Below, in pieces: positions 49,550-62,013 of a stretch of 64,000 nucleotides of DNA. Each line of letters begins with the position of its first letter. Positions within the stretch are counted from its first letter, which is position 1. The position numbers were made by a program, and so were the translations under genes. The stretch comes from Dioscorea cayenensis subsp. rotundata (lineage: Eukaryota; Streptophyta; Magnoliopsida; Dioscoreales; Dioscoreaceae). The notes beneath the pieces are model-generated. The model had not been told where the DNA came from. It worked only from the letters and a program-made list of their open reading frames with translations, and made no database searches. The stretch is taken from positions 27,707,916 to 27,771,915 of the forward strand of contig NC_052489.1 of NCBI RefSeq assembly GCF_009730915.1, in the 5' to 3' direction.

Positions 49550-52500
49550 ATGCTCCTTGCGGCTCTCTCGCAGTTCCCAGCTCCCATTAATGGGGGATCT
49601 CTCGGTTTACAGTCTGGAATTTTTGATTCTTTTAACGGGTCATCCTCACCTATGGCTTCCCCTTTCAGGCTTCCTAAGAAACGCTCTCAACTCAGGTCTT
49701 TCTATTTCTTTAGCGCTTTTTTGTTCTTGTGATTCTGAAGGGTGATGGTGATTGCACGCGTGTTTATGATTTTTTTTTATTTTTTTTTATACCAAGAAAT
49801 GTGGGGTTTGAGTAAGTTGAGGAGAAGTAAAAAGATAGTCAGAAAGGAAATCGTTTCTTTGGGTTTTGATGAATGGAGAAATTAGAAGAGTTAGCTAAGG
49901 AAAGATGGTTTATTGGAGGGGTTTTGGGGTTTATTATCAAGAAGAGATTTAGATTTCAATCTATATGTGTGGGCTTGGATTTTGAGTTAATAGAGGAAAA
50001 TAAGAAGAAGAAATGGTTTTTTGTGTTTGGACTAATGAAGAAATTTAGAATAATAAGTTGAGGAAAGATAGTTTCTTGATAGGGTTTTGAGTTTGTTATC
50101 AAAATAGAGATTTAGTTTTCAATCTTTGTGTGTGGATTTGAATTCAGAATTAATAGAGGTTAAGAAAAGAAAAGAAGAAGGGAAAGTGGTTTCTTGTGTT
50201 TTGACCAATTAAGAAATTAGAAGGATAAGCTAAGGAAAGTTTGCCTATTGATAATATTATGCTTTATTTTCTTTTCCTTGCTTTTCTTCTGAACAGTGAT
50301 ATGACAATAAGAATTAAGTACTAATTCAATGTGTGCTCAATTTAAATCAATTACGGATGATGCTCTTATTTAGCATAGAAGGTTGCTTTCATTTGTAAAA
50401 ATTTAAGGAATGATATTCCTGTATGAAACATTAGATGGGATTATTACAGCCGTTGCTTGTCCTTGTTTCTGAATCAGGTGCCAGTCAACTGGTATTGAAG
50501 AGGCAAAGACGAAAAGAAATCTCCTCGATAATGCCAGCAACCTTCTTACTAATTTGTTAAGTGGGGGTAATCTTGGTTCCATGCCGACAGCTGAAGGTGC
50601 CGTCTCTGACCTTTTTGGCAGGCCACTTTTCTTTTCACTCTATGATTGGTTCTTGGAGGTGCTTACTCCTTCTCCTCTCTTGTGTGTTCTGGCTATACTT
50701 TAAAAATTAGCATAGTAATTTATGTGACTACTATATTGCATAAAAATCAAGTTTGTTGATTCTTAAAGTTTTGACATATGCATCTTCTTTTTTTTTTTCA
50801 CTAACATATACTTCACTTTTTTTTGTTGACCTAAAGCCTGATTACCGGTTGAAGGTTTTGGATAAACTACTAATGGTATTGTTAAACATTGACTTACTCT
50901 TATATTATAGTGGCATCAACTGCCTGATGTCGCCTGCAACATGAGTTTTTGTCTGCTTTATATTTGATAAACATACTGAAAACCAGTGATGTTCTTGAAT
51001 CGTGAGGTTTTTCTACTGCTAATTCGACTTGATGGTGCTCGATAAGTTATTAGTGCTGCCCAATCATTGTTTGACTAATAACTCTGGACACACATTGTCT
51101 TACGAGGCTTTCACATTAATGACATTCTATATAAGAACTTCAAATTTTCTTCTTATAAGTGCTTGGATATTCGTGTTCTTGCTGCTGCCGCTGCTTGAAT
51201 ATTGTTATCTGTTCAAGTTTTTATGCTACTTTTGGCAGCATGGTTCCGTTTATAAACTTGCATTTGGGCCAAAGGCTTTTGTTGTGGTATCTGATCCTAT
51301 TGTTGCAAGGCATGTTCTTCGAGAAAATGCATTTTCATATGACAAGGTATGTCTCACCATTTGCTTTGATTATATTTTACAACCCATGATGAAATTTATT
51401 ACCTTTTTAATTCTAGAAACATCAAGTTTGCTGATTTAATGAAAGACTAGACTGTCAAGGATGAACTTGTAAAACTTTATAGTATTTATAAAGTGTTGCC
51501 ATCATGATAAACTTTTATTTATTTTTTATCCTTTTATATAGCAATTTACTTGTCTTCATCGATTGTTTTGGTTGACTGTTACTTCTTCAATTTCCTATTC
51601 ATAACTAACTGCTAGCATTTTTTAACCAGGGAGTTCTTGCTGAAATTCTAGAGCCAATAATGGGAAAAGGACTTATTCCAGCAGACATTGAAACCTGGAA
51701 ACTTCGGAGGAAAGGTTTGATGTTGCACTTTATGCCATGCCTTTTATTTCTGAAAATAGATGACATGCTCAAGTATCTGACTTTAAGTACTTATGGGCGT
51801 GAAAGTTAGGATAATAGCTTATATTGTCAACTTACTATTAACTGATGTTATTAGCATACCTTTTACTAGTCTGCAACTTGGAATTAGTTTGCTTTCTAAA
51901 AGCTTGGGCTCAATTTCTCTCCACTATTTGTCAAACAACAAAAAAAAATTCTCTCCACTGCTCTAGAGCTTATATTGCGCTGTTTTTGTGCCCTTCTAGT
52001 TCTAATGCTTCCATTTAGTTTTTATGGTTTGCAGTTATTGTACCTGCATTTCATTCTTCATTCCTAGAAGCCATGGTCAATGTTTTCACTGATTGTTCGG
52101 AGAGGACGATGTTGAAATTTGAGAAGCACATTGAAAGTGATAAGCCTGGAGAAAAAACTGTTGAGTTGGATCTTGAAGCAGAATTTTCAAGTTTGGCTCT
52201 CGACATTATTGGTTTGGGTGTGTTTAACTATGACTTTGGGTCTGTCACTAAAGAATCTCCTGTGATTAAGGTCTAAAACTCTTCTTTAATAGTTTATATA
52301 TATTAATATTCTTATGGTTAATTCCTATACATCATGACTTGAGTGTTGTGAATCTTTCAAGCACTAGTAATCAAGATTGTTCTTTTTATCTCAGAAGTTC
52401 ATTTTTTTAGTAACATGACACAATTTCCCTTTACATTCATCTTTTAAATTTTATTAGTCCAAATAATGAATTAAAATTCTCTTTGAGTTTTCTTTTTGAT

Positions 52501-55500
52501 AAAGTTTTGTGTTCCTTTGCGGAAGTCATTATTTTATAACAATGCCCATTAAGCCATCCATTGTAGCAATCTACTTCTATAGTTCTATGCATGAAACAAT
52601 TGCACTGAAAAGCCGGCCAAAAACATGGCACTCATTCCTCCTATGTATATTTATTGAAGTTCATTGATGCTACATTGAATTTATCCTCTCAATCCTTGCA
52701 ACAGGCAGTGTATGGAACACTTTTTGAAGCTGAACACCGATCAACATTTTACATTCCTTACTGGAATCTCCCTTTTGCAAGATGGATTGTTCCAAGGCAG
52801 CGTAAGTTTCATAATGATTTGAAGATTATAAATGATTGTCTTGATGACCTTATCAAGAATGCAAAGAAGACAAGGCAGGTGAGCTGTCAATTGTTTCTTA
52901 TATTTGACTCTAATTTTTTTTTTTGGTGAATTCATGGTTATCTTCCTCTGGTAACAATTTTTTTAATTGAGAATTCCCCATGTATGTAGGCCCTCTCACA
53001 TGGCAAACTGAACTGCGATGTTTTCTCTTTTTGTCTGGATACTTATTATTTGTCAGGAAGAATTCGAATAGAACTATCAAGGCTATTTTGTATGGTTACG
53101 AGATACATCCAGTCCACTGCAGAATAAGCATAAATTTATCCTGTTTGATACTGGGACAGCTGTGAATTAAAAAAAAAAAAAATCAGTTTTTCGCAGTTCA
53201 GTGCGGGTAGCTTTAAGTAAGGAAATCGTTTTGGATGACATAGCTGACATCATGCATGATTAGGCTTCCTTTAACATCTTTGATCGGTACTTCGTGCCTG
53301 CATCCCTGCAGAATTTGACCTTTTATCAGCTGGGCTGATTGGGTAGTGTAGTTGTTGTAAGGTTAGTGGCTCGGGAAAGGTGATAAAAAGCTCATCGACA
53401 ATGGAAATGAGAAAATTGAGTACAAAATAAACCTCTGCCTAGTAATAAAATCTGAGTCTCTGACTCTCTGGCAGAACTAGAATTGTTTGGTTGCTTTAGG
53501 TAGGATTGAGTGGTCATCATGAATATACAAGAAACACAGTAAGGCAGTGACAACTAATATCTAATTATGTTGTCTATGGATCTTTGTCTGTCATGGTACA
53601 TGTACTTTCCCCGTAAAAGGCAGGGCATGATTGCCTTCATTATCTTCTGTATTTCCCACCAAATACAAGAGTCCAATTGCATAATATTGTTCTTGTTTTA
53701 TTGTAGGAAACTGATGTTGAGAAACTTCAACAAAGAGATTACACAGCTCTCAAGGTACAGTGTGGTGCTATCTTATAACCTCCATATGCTAATTCCTACA
53801 ATGAGTAGCTGTAGTTAACTAGTATGAGGCCTTATTTTTATTTTTATTTTTTATAATTGATTCATTTTTCATAATGAATTTGCAGGATGCAAGTTTGCTG
53901 CGGTTTTTGGTTGATATGAGGGGTGCTGATGTTAATGATCGTCAAGTAAAATCTTCCTTCTTCTTGTTATCTGTCACATTAAACTAATAGAACTATTTTA
54001 TAATTCATAACCTTAATCTTGCCCAAGTCCTTAAAGATTGTCATATGCTGTCGTCTGCAATGCACCATATTTGTATGTGTGTTGTTTTGGCTGTAATATG
54101 CAACTCACATTATGCACATATATATGTATGTAGTTATGTATGTTTATGTGTGTGTGTGTGTGTGTGTAGGCTGTAGTCTGCATCTCAAAATTGCTATATA
54201 TTATTATCAATCTTGGTATCTATGAAATTTCACTGGCAACAGCTTAGGGATGACCTCATGACAATGCTAATTGCGGGGCATGAAACAACTGCTGCTGTAC
54301 TCACTTGGGCTGTTTTTCTTCTTGCCCAGGTATAATATATGTAGCTCAAACTAATGTAAGAAAAACAGAGCTGTTTAACATTTTCCTTTGCTGAGCCTAA
54401 TTGAGGAGCACAAGTTTTTTCTGAACTTACATGGTTTATGTGATGCAGAACCCTTCGAAAATGAGGAAGGCTCAAGCTGAGATTGATTCTGTACTTGGTG
54501 AAGGGAAAACAACTTTAGAATGCATCAAGAAACTTGAGTAGGTCCATAAATTTTCTCTTGCTTTTTATGCTTTTGAGTTTTGGAAATCTCTATTTGGTGG
54601 TGCTTTTCCTTACATAAATTATTTATAATCAGTATGCTGCATCTGTTCTTGTTGGATAACTGTCTATGAATGTTAATTAATGTCTTCCGTGAGTTGTGTT
54701 CATCATAAGTGGCAACTGACCTATATTTTCATATTTATCCCCAAATGCACTAAATGCATCAACATGGTGGTTTCTGAAAATACCTTTTTTTTTTAATATG
54801 CATCTATGCAACAACTGGGGATGTTGATGTTCTATATCCAATAAAAAAACCTTTTTGATAGACATCATAAGAGGTTAAGCATTACTGGAGGTACATGCTT
54901 CTGTATTCTGACAAAATCAAGAGAACATATTTTCTTAAGATTCTAATTTTGGGTGTATATATATACCTTTCTCATCAAGTAATAAAATGATTTGATGCCT
55001 GCTGTGTAGAATCTTTTATAGATAGAGTGACCCTTCATGTTTCTCAAGGTACATCCGCTTGATCATTGCTGAGGCACTCCGGCTGTATCCTCAACCTCCA
55101 TTACTTATTAGGCGTGCCCTTCAGAGAGACGTACTTCCTGGTATTCCTTATTCCAATTTTATGTTTACGAGATCTCTCAGATTACTCATTAGATGCTGAC
55201 AGTTACTAGCTCCATATATGCTTAGCATTTAACAATGATGACTTTAAGTGAAATGGTGAACTAAAACTGTGGATCTCGAGATACACAAATTTTTTGCACT
55301 GAAGAGTAATAAGTTTGATGTTCAGAACTACTTTCCACTGTTTGTCCAAGTTATCTTGGATCAATTTTGAAATTTAAGCATAGCACTCTGAGTTAATTTA
55401 GTTTGTGAGTCAAAGAAAACCTTAATTGCATCCTTCACTCATATTTTGAAACTAGATTCTCCCTTGGCTCTGAAGTGCTTCAAATCAAGATGCTCTAGTG

Positions 55501-57442
55501 CAAGAAAGTCATTACCTGACACCTTCATTTGTACTAAAGGCTTTAGTTTTCTAAGACATATATGCATTAGGAATTGTGGCAAACAACTTAGGCTGACTGA
55601 CAACTAAAAGATGAAAATTTAGGCTAGCTGTCTGAGGCAGCTTTCTTTCTTTCTTTCTTTTTTTATTTTTATTTTTCCATTTTTTTTTGTTTTTGTTTTT
55701 GTCATTTTATTGATATTCCTGTGTAAAATGTTCATGCCGAAGGGCCTCTGCTCCAGTGGCACTGGTTCAATGTGAAAGGTTTAATTTGATTTGTGGGATG
55801 TTCATTGTCCGGGTGGGAAACACACTGGCTGTAGTAGTGCTAAGGTCCCCGACTGTGAGTGCACATCCAATCCCGTGTCGGCTTGGTGAGGGTGCATGGG
55901 CAGACAGTCATTGTCTCCTGTGTGCTCTCTCTTGACTATATATATGCACTTGTCGTATTCATTAGAAAAAATAAATAAATAAAGGAAAAAAATAATAACC
56001 GGCTATATTATTGTGTAGGAGGATACAAGGGTCAGGATGATGGATTTGAAATACCTGCTGGAACAGATATCTTCCTTTCAGTAAGTCGATATGTTTTTTG
56101 TCCTTGAGTCACTATTATAAGGTTCAACGGAAGCTGGAAAAGTCAAAGCTGTTTTACAGAAAAATATCTTAATAATGCTCTCTGTATTATATGTTGCAAC
56201 AGTACTTACGACTTAGAATATCCTAATCTGCTTCTAGCCCTAGGGACTAAAATGTGAGATTTTTAGTGGATCGTGTTTATTTAAATATAAATTGAGAACA
56301 CTTGCGTAAACTATGTCATGATTTGAAATCAAAATTGCTGTATTCAGCTTTTATTAAATTTATTTTTTTGACTGTTTGATTTGAGATGTCCATCACTGTG
56401 GCAATGAAATTCTGTATTTCCAGAGACTAAAACTAGGAGCATTATGAAAGTAGGCCCTTCTATGTACTCCACATACTTGTACTGTCAATTAGCTGTCATA
56501 TTACCTTCGGAAACACTGCACTCTAATTATTTGCGTAAAACTTTCTCCCAAGTGGTGTAGTAGTTGATCGGCAATTGTTTAGCCAATCACATCACATTTG
56601 GTTATCCTGCTTCTGTTTCTTGATACAAACTAAACAAATGATGTTCCCTTTTTATCTGACTAGGCTAAAACGTACCAATAATGATTGGTCTCAGTGCCAT
56701 TGAGATTAATCTGCCTCTCTACCTTATTTCACCTTCATGGTGCAAAAATTGTTGTTTCTGGTTTTATGTCATAAATTTTTTAAGCCTTTGGTGCATAAGA
56801 TGATTGTGTTATGATTGTTTATTAATATACTAAGGTTATTCGGCAGGTTAACTTTGCCAACCGAAAGTGTTGATCAGGCCTTGTATTGATTCTAACCCAT
56901 TTAAGTTGATCTTGTGGCCTGTCAATTGATCACCTTTATTGCAGGTTTATAACCTTCATAGATCACCATATTTTTGGGACAGACCAAATGATTTTGAGCC
57001 TGAGAGGTTCTTAGTTCCAAAGAAGAGTGAAGGCATTGAAGGGTGGGCAGGCTTTGATCCAGGCCGAAGTCCTGGCGCAATGTATCCGAATGAGGTATGA
57101 CTGCCTGAGTTTTTTTTTTTTTACTGCATAAGTTTTTCTCAAAACAGACTGCATGAAGCAATGTATTGTTAGGTGATTTCGGATTTTGCCTTTCTACCAT
57201 TCGGAGGAGGACCACGCAAGTGTGTTGGAGACCAATTTGCACTCCTGGAATCAACTGTAGCATTGGCCATGCTGCTCCAAAGGTTTGATGTGGAGCTAAG
57301 AGGATCACCCAACGAGGTTGAACTAGTGACAGGAGCAACAATTCACACCAAAAATGGCCTATGGTGCAGATTAAAGAACAGAACTTCAAAGGTACAAAGA
57401 TCCATGAAATCCATCAGAACTTTAATAATATTCAAAATATAA
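49550..57442 (+). CDS. CYP97B3: cytochrome P450 CYP97B3, plastid carotenoid hydroxylase type
   Basis: Member of clan CYP97, the plastid P450s that hydroxylate carotenoid rings; CYP97B proteins have a weaker, less settled role than CYP97A and CYP97C. Fourteen exons: 49550-49695, 50478-50658, 51239-51346, 51630-51714, 52035-52270, 52705-52878, 53707-53754, 53886-53945, 54243-54329, 54449-54537, 55049-55140, 56019-56080, 56945-57094, 57173-57442; about 595 residues, frame intact. The first roughly 50 residues, Ser/Leu-rich with few acidic residues, look like a chloroplast transit peptide. Hallmarks: [26 protein letters not shown] in the I helix (about 357-362), [19 protein letters not shown] (K helix ExxR), FEPERF, and the heme loop [16 protein letters not shown] with Cys about 523. 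The CYP97B-specific insert [20 protein letters not shown] is present. The last residues after NRTSK may instead be spliced to a short exon near 57688. Confidence 0.95.
55735..55985 (+). mobile_element. possible SINE-like or other short retroposon in CYP97B3 intron 11
   Basis: A patch of about 240 bp with near-even base composition sits inside an AT-rich intron. It begins near GGCCTCTGCTCCAGTGG, carries GGTTCAA, a partial match to a Pol III B box, and ends in an A-rich tail with AAAT repeats (about 55965-55983). A-box and B-box spacing is poor and no clear target duplication was found, so the class is uncertain. Confidence 0.3.
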
Positions 57443-58993
57443 TGTCATTTTCATTAGCTTGCAGTTTATTCAACTATGCTCGAGAGCCATTCCAGTTTTC
57501 TTTCATTTCCTCTAAAACATTTTCCTTTTGTGGACTTTTTACCACCACCTTGGTAGAGACTCTTGTGCGCCAGTCTAACTATTTTGTTGTTTGCCAGATG
57601 TTTGACATCATCACTTGTTCAATATTTTTCTCCATCTTGACTCATTCAAACTATAGCTGTTTAAGTATTCTCATTTCTCATGCACAGGCACACAAACAGT
57701 ACTGAGAACCTAAGCTGTGGGTTGGTGGTGGGAAATCTGGGGGTCTTGCAACTTACTTTTCCAGCACATGCTTTGAAAGGTCCAAATCATCATCGTCATC
57801 TAATCTTAAGGTTATTTTATTTCTTCAGTACTTTTTTTTTAAATATATATAATTTCTTTAAAAAGCTTGTTTTAACAGTTAATAATATTCTTCTTTGCGT
57901 TGAATAATTCTTGGTTCAAAGAATTGGGTCATTTCTTTTGACTCCCTTATCCACCGTCAGTGCTGATGTCATTCTTTTCATGACTCACCGACGGTGTGCC
58001 TACGCTGGCTTTGATAGCTCGTGTTTGAAAATTCTCGCTCTCTTCTTCTTCTTTCTTGCCTTCAATTTTACGGCCATACTGATCCCATACGTCTTTTTAT
58101 TTATTTATTTTATAATTACATTATTGGATGCACTGGGATGTTATAATCTTACTTTTTAAGTATCCAAGATTCCAACATGGTCCATTGATTTTTTTTTTTT
58201 TTTTGTTGTTTTTGTGATATTAAATTATTTATATTAAAATTTTTTGTTGGGAAATAATAGTGGAGTTAAACCCTCGTTTATTGTAGTACTTGTAAAAAAT
58301 AAATAAATAGATAAATCACATGTATTAAAGTAAAATAAAAAGTACATGGGCTATGTAAGAGATGATAGAGATTTTTTTTTTTAAAAAAAAATCATCTACT
58401 AGGTTATTGTGTAATTAGTAAATTATTTTGAGGTGGTTGAAATTTTTGTTGGGTAATTCTAAAGAAAAGAATGGAATGGAAAGTTTCTAAATAATTATGT
58501 TAATTCTCATTTAATTATATGCTAAAGAGTGTGCTTGAAGTGAGGGACATACTAGGTATCTTGATACAATTTTAGAGTCATGTTAGGAAAAAAAATACAG
58601 TGGACAGTGATAATTTATTTATTTTTCCTCAAGTGATAAGGTGAGAGTTTAACCCCATCTGTTTAGTTCAGATTTATTAAAAAAAAAACCATAAAAAAAT
58701 ATTTAGATGATCATTTTAAAGAAGGAAGAAAAAAAATGCTACATAAAAATTAACGGCAGCTTTATTATAAATATGGTGAAGTCTTAGGGGTAGCTAAGGA
58801 ATGAATGAAAAACATATCATAGACTCAAAAACTTTCATTGTAGATAGGATAGGGCAATATAAAGATTTAAAGGTAAAGATGTAACAATTAATAAGATCAA
58901 ACACCTGAAGGGTGGAATGGCTTCTGGTTTACAGAGGGGTGGTTGAGACAATTGGATGGTGAAAGTGCTTGCTGGTAGTTGGGGCAAATATAA

Positions 58994-59026
<33 letters not shown>

Positions 59027-60484
59027 ATGTGGGGATATGGGAATATGTCATGACGTGGTCCATTGGATAGATCAAGTAGGCAAAATAAAAAAGCAATTAA
59101 GTTAATGCACCAGGACTTAAAATTTAAGGCATGTGCAGTATTACCAGTATTCTAAGGTCTCTATCAAACCAACTTATTAAGTGGGTTGAGTATTTGACTA
59201 TGCCTCTTCTCTTGGAAATGACACCTAACACATTGTCATATTGTCTTACTATTCTCCTTATTAAGATAGAAGTCAAGTGGGATATCTCCTCTCTCTCTCT
59301 CTCTCTCCTCTCTCCCTCTCTCTCTCTCTCTGTGCACATGGATATTCATATTATTGTTGGTATTTGTCTGTGATAATTGCATATTATTAGATAATTTTTT
59401 TTTATTTTAATAAACATCTAGTTCTACTTTTAATCCTATTTGAAATTAATGAACCAGTAATTAGTTCGGTTCTATTTTAGATGAAGGCACCCCCTTGCGC
59501 ACCGACACACACACACACAAAAAACTTAAGAACATGAATCTTGTGGTGTTATTTTCTTCTGACTTCCTAGTGACCCGAATCTTTGAGATCAAAGTTTAAA
59601 ACATGGTCTCTTGATTTGCTTTGCTTGTGCTGCAGGGGGCTCTTTTCAATCCACCATCTTTTTGGACTTGGCCGACATGAGACATGAGTTCCCCCCCAAG
59701 ATTATTGAAACCCAGTTATTCTTATTATGCTCTGTTTTCTACTCAAAATGTATTTTAAAATCTTGTATCCGGATATCATATACTGATATTTTTATTCCCA
59801 ATTTTTGAAATGCAATAATTGAAGTAGTATTTTCAATTAATAAAAATTCATCTATGTGTGTATGTATGTATCTTCAAGTGAAATAGAGTAGCACGCATTC
59901 CTATAGCACATGGTCAATGGTCAGCCTTTGTGTTCACAGCAGCCTCAATAAATTTAGTAAGTTCGGCGTGGTTACATGATCTGTTTCTTTAGCCTGAAAT
60001 CACATAATGCTGGCCGCAGGAGCAACATTAAAAAAAAAAAAACAAAACATAACTTTTTTTAAAAAAAGGGCAGCAAATTAAATCATCCTCAAAACATAAA
60101 ATAATCTTATGCTTTATACATGCACATTAAACAAAAACCTCATATTTTCAACAGTATATATAAAATGAACACAATAATATTATATACATACTACAATGAA
60201 GATATATGTGAAAGAGAAAAAGTTTAAAGCATATACACATCAAAGAAGAACCGACTAGGAAGACAGAAGGCAACACAAGTTGGTCAAGCCACCAATCCAT
60301 CCACACGATGCTTCCTCGAACCTAGTTTGAATAAGACCTTCTAGAGACCCGGCCCCATCATCACCCACACATATTCCTCCACGTGACATCTACTCCCTTC
60401 CATCCATCCATCCATCCATTCATCCCCATAATCCAACGCACGTGATCTCACCATGGTCCTCCTTTGACCTCTCTCTCTCTCTCA
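57443..60484. other. CYP97B3 3' flank and upstream region of the VQ gene
   Basis: No gene recognised. Includes (TA)n about 58995-59018, a split (CT)n run about 59289-59330, (AC)n near 59505-59519 and (CATC)n at about 60401-60426, plus poly-A/T tracts. Several frames of 60-80 residues occur by chance and lack similarity I recognise. Confidence 0.55.
60380..60468 (+). promoter_or_regulatory. two G-boxes and a W-box upstream of the VQ gene
   Basis: CACGTG at 60380-60385 and 60439-60444 and TTGAC(C) at 60464-60468, all within 225 bp of the start codon. TTGAC is the WRKY core and VQ proteins are WRKY partners, so feedback by WRKY factors is plausible; not demonstrated by sequence. Confidence 0.45.
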
Positions 60485-60490
60485 TATAAA
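60485..60490 (+). promoter_or_regulatory. TATA box of VQ gene
   Basis: TATAAA in CTCATATAAATT, about 115 bp before the ATG. A start of transcription near 60515 fits. Confidence 0.55.
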
Positions 60491-60601
60491 TTTATAAGCG
60501 TATGTATGTGTTCTCAATTCTCATAACTTGCACCTATATCTTACCACCAGCACCAGCACCACCAGCACCACCACCACCACCAAATATAAATAATACCTTC
60601 A

Positions 60602-61048
60602 ATGGCCATGAGCGACACCAGCTCCACCCCTCCAGACTGGGCACAACTCTATCACCGGAACATGTCCGTCATAACTGATCAAACATCACCGAACATGTTC
60701 GGCAGTGGCAGTACCGGTCTGGCTGACTCAACCATAGTTACCAGTACTGCATCATTCTCTAGCCAAACAATTTCACAAAAAACCACCGGAGGACCTATTT
60801 CCAACATCGAAGGCCGTGTCGGTAAATCCCCTCGACGACGTTCTCGAGCTTCCAGAAAAGCCCCAACCACTCTCCTCAACACTGACACTACCAATTTCCG
60901 TGCCATGGTGCAACAATTCACCGGCATACCTTCTGCTCCTTATTCTTCATCTGCAATCCAAACTAATGGACCACCTTTTATCAACTTTGGTCTTGGTATT
61001 AATGATACCATTAATTTCACCAATCATGCTCATCAACCCCACTACTTC

Positions 61049-61080
<32 letters not shown>

Positions 61081-61255
61081 CCACCACCACATAAGGCCTC
61101 AACAACAACAACAACAACATCAGCAAGGTACAATGTTCATGCTTGATAATATGACCAGTAGCAACAATAATGAAGGAGGGTTTTTCTTGGATGTTCTTCC
61201 AGGCCAAACAACTGCACCACCAAGACCTGCCTCTTCAAATGGTTTTCTTTTTTGA
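60602..61255 (+). CDS. VQ-motif transcriptional regulator, VQ22/JAV1-like
   Basis: Single-exon gene for 217 residues. VQ proteins are nuclear cofactors that bind WRKY factors through the VQ motif; here it is FRAMVQQFTG (residues 99-108), preceded by a basic stretch SPRRRSRASRKAPTTLLNTD that, from memory, matches the Arabidopsis VQ22 (JAV1) group, repressors of jasmonate defence. The rest is low complexity: an Asn run of 11 (about 149-159, encoded almost wholly by AAC repeats), HHH and a Gln run, then an FFLDVLP segment. Lack of introns is usual for the family. The start MAMSDTSSTPPDW was chosen as the first ATG; a second ATG follows one codon later. The exact VQ subgroup is less certain than the family. 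Confidence 0.93.
61047..61116 (+). repeat. trinucleotide repeat tract inside the VQ coding region
   Basis: An (AAC)n run followed by CAC and CAA repeats, encoding poly-Asn, His and Gln. Length variation here would be in frame and could change the spacer between the VQ motif and the C-terminus. Confidence 0.75.
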
Positions 61256-62013
61256 GGTACTTCCTCACAAGGTTTGCTTGATTATTAATGTATTAATTAG
61301 TTTTTATCAAGAAGCTGGAAGAGATTGATTGCTGGTTTGATGCACATGTAAATATTATAATGTTATTTATAAAACATGTGTTGTCTCTCTTTACCGATAT
61401 ATATATATATGTATGTATGTATATCTTTTAATATTAATTATTACTGTGTTTTTAATTTAAGATAAATGTGGTCCAGTCAGAGTGGAAAAGGACTCATGGT
61501 GTTGATGTTTTGATTGCATGAATTGGTCTTGTATATGGTTCAATTTAGTGGGAGTAAGTATACTTTTCTTCTTATCTTTTCTCTCCTCTTAACTTTCGGC
61601 AGCGTCCGAGTTGTTTCCTTTGTCCTTATTGAGAAGTTCAGCTAATTAGGATCAGATTCCTTTTCTCTCATTACTTAAGCTTGATAGATTGTTGATTCCT
61701 TTTCTAGAACCTTAAAACTCTTTCTCTTTCTCTCTCTTACATTAACTTTTTCTCTTTCACTTTCACTTGATTTATCTCTTTAACTACTTACTATGTATTC
61801 AGACTGCATTTGTTTAATCAGACGTGTTAAATCAATTGGATGCCTATCAAACTGAAATAGACACCCAATTATTTTTCACAACTACAATCAAATTATTGAT
61901 TTTTACTGCTGCTCATTAATTAATGTTTTATTGAAATCAAATTAATTGTGTCCATGAATGAAGAACAATAAATGAAAGAATTGAATTAAAACATGGACAT
62001 AAAAATAAATCAA
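61256..62013. other. VQ and pectinesterase convergent 3' region
   Basis: The two genes point toward each other. It contains (TA)n and GTAT repeats near 61400-61425 and CT-rich sequence around 61721-61768. No gene was seen. Confidence 0.6.
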
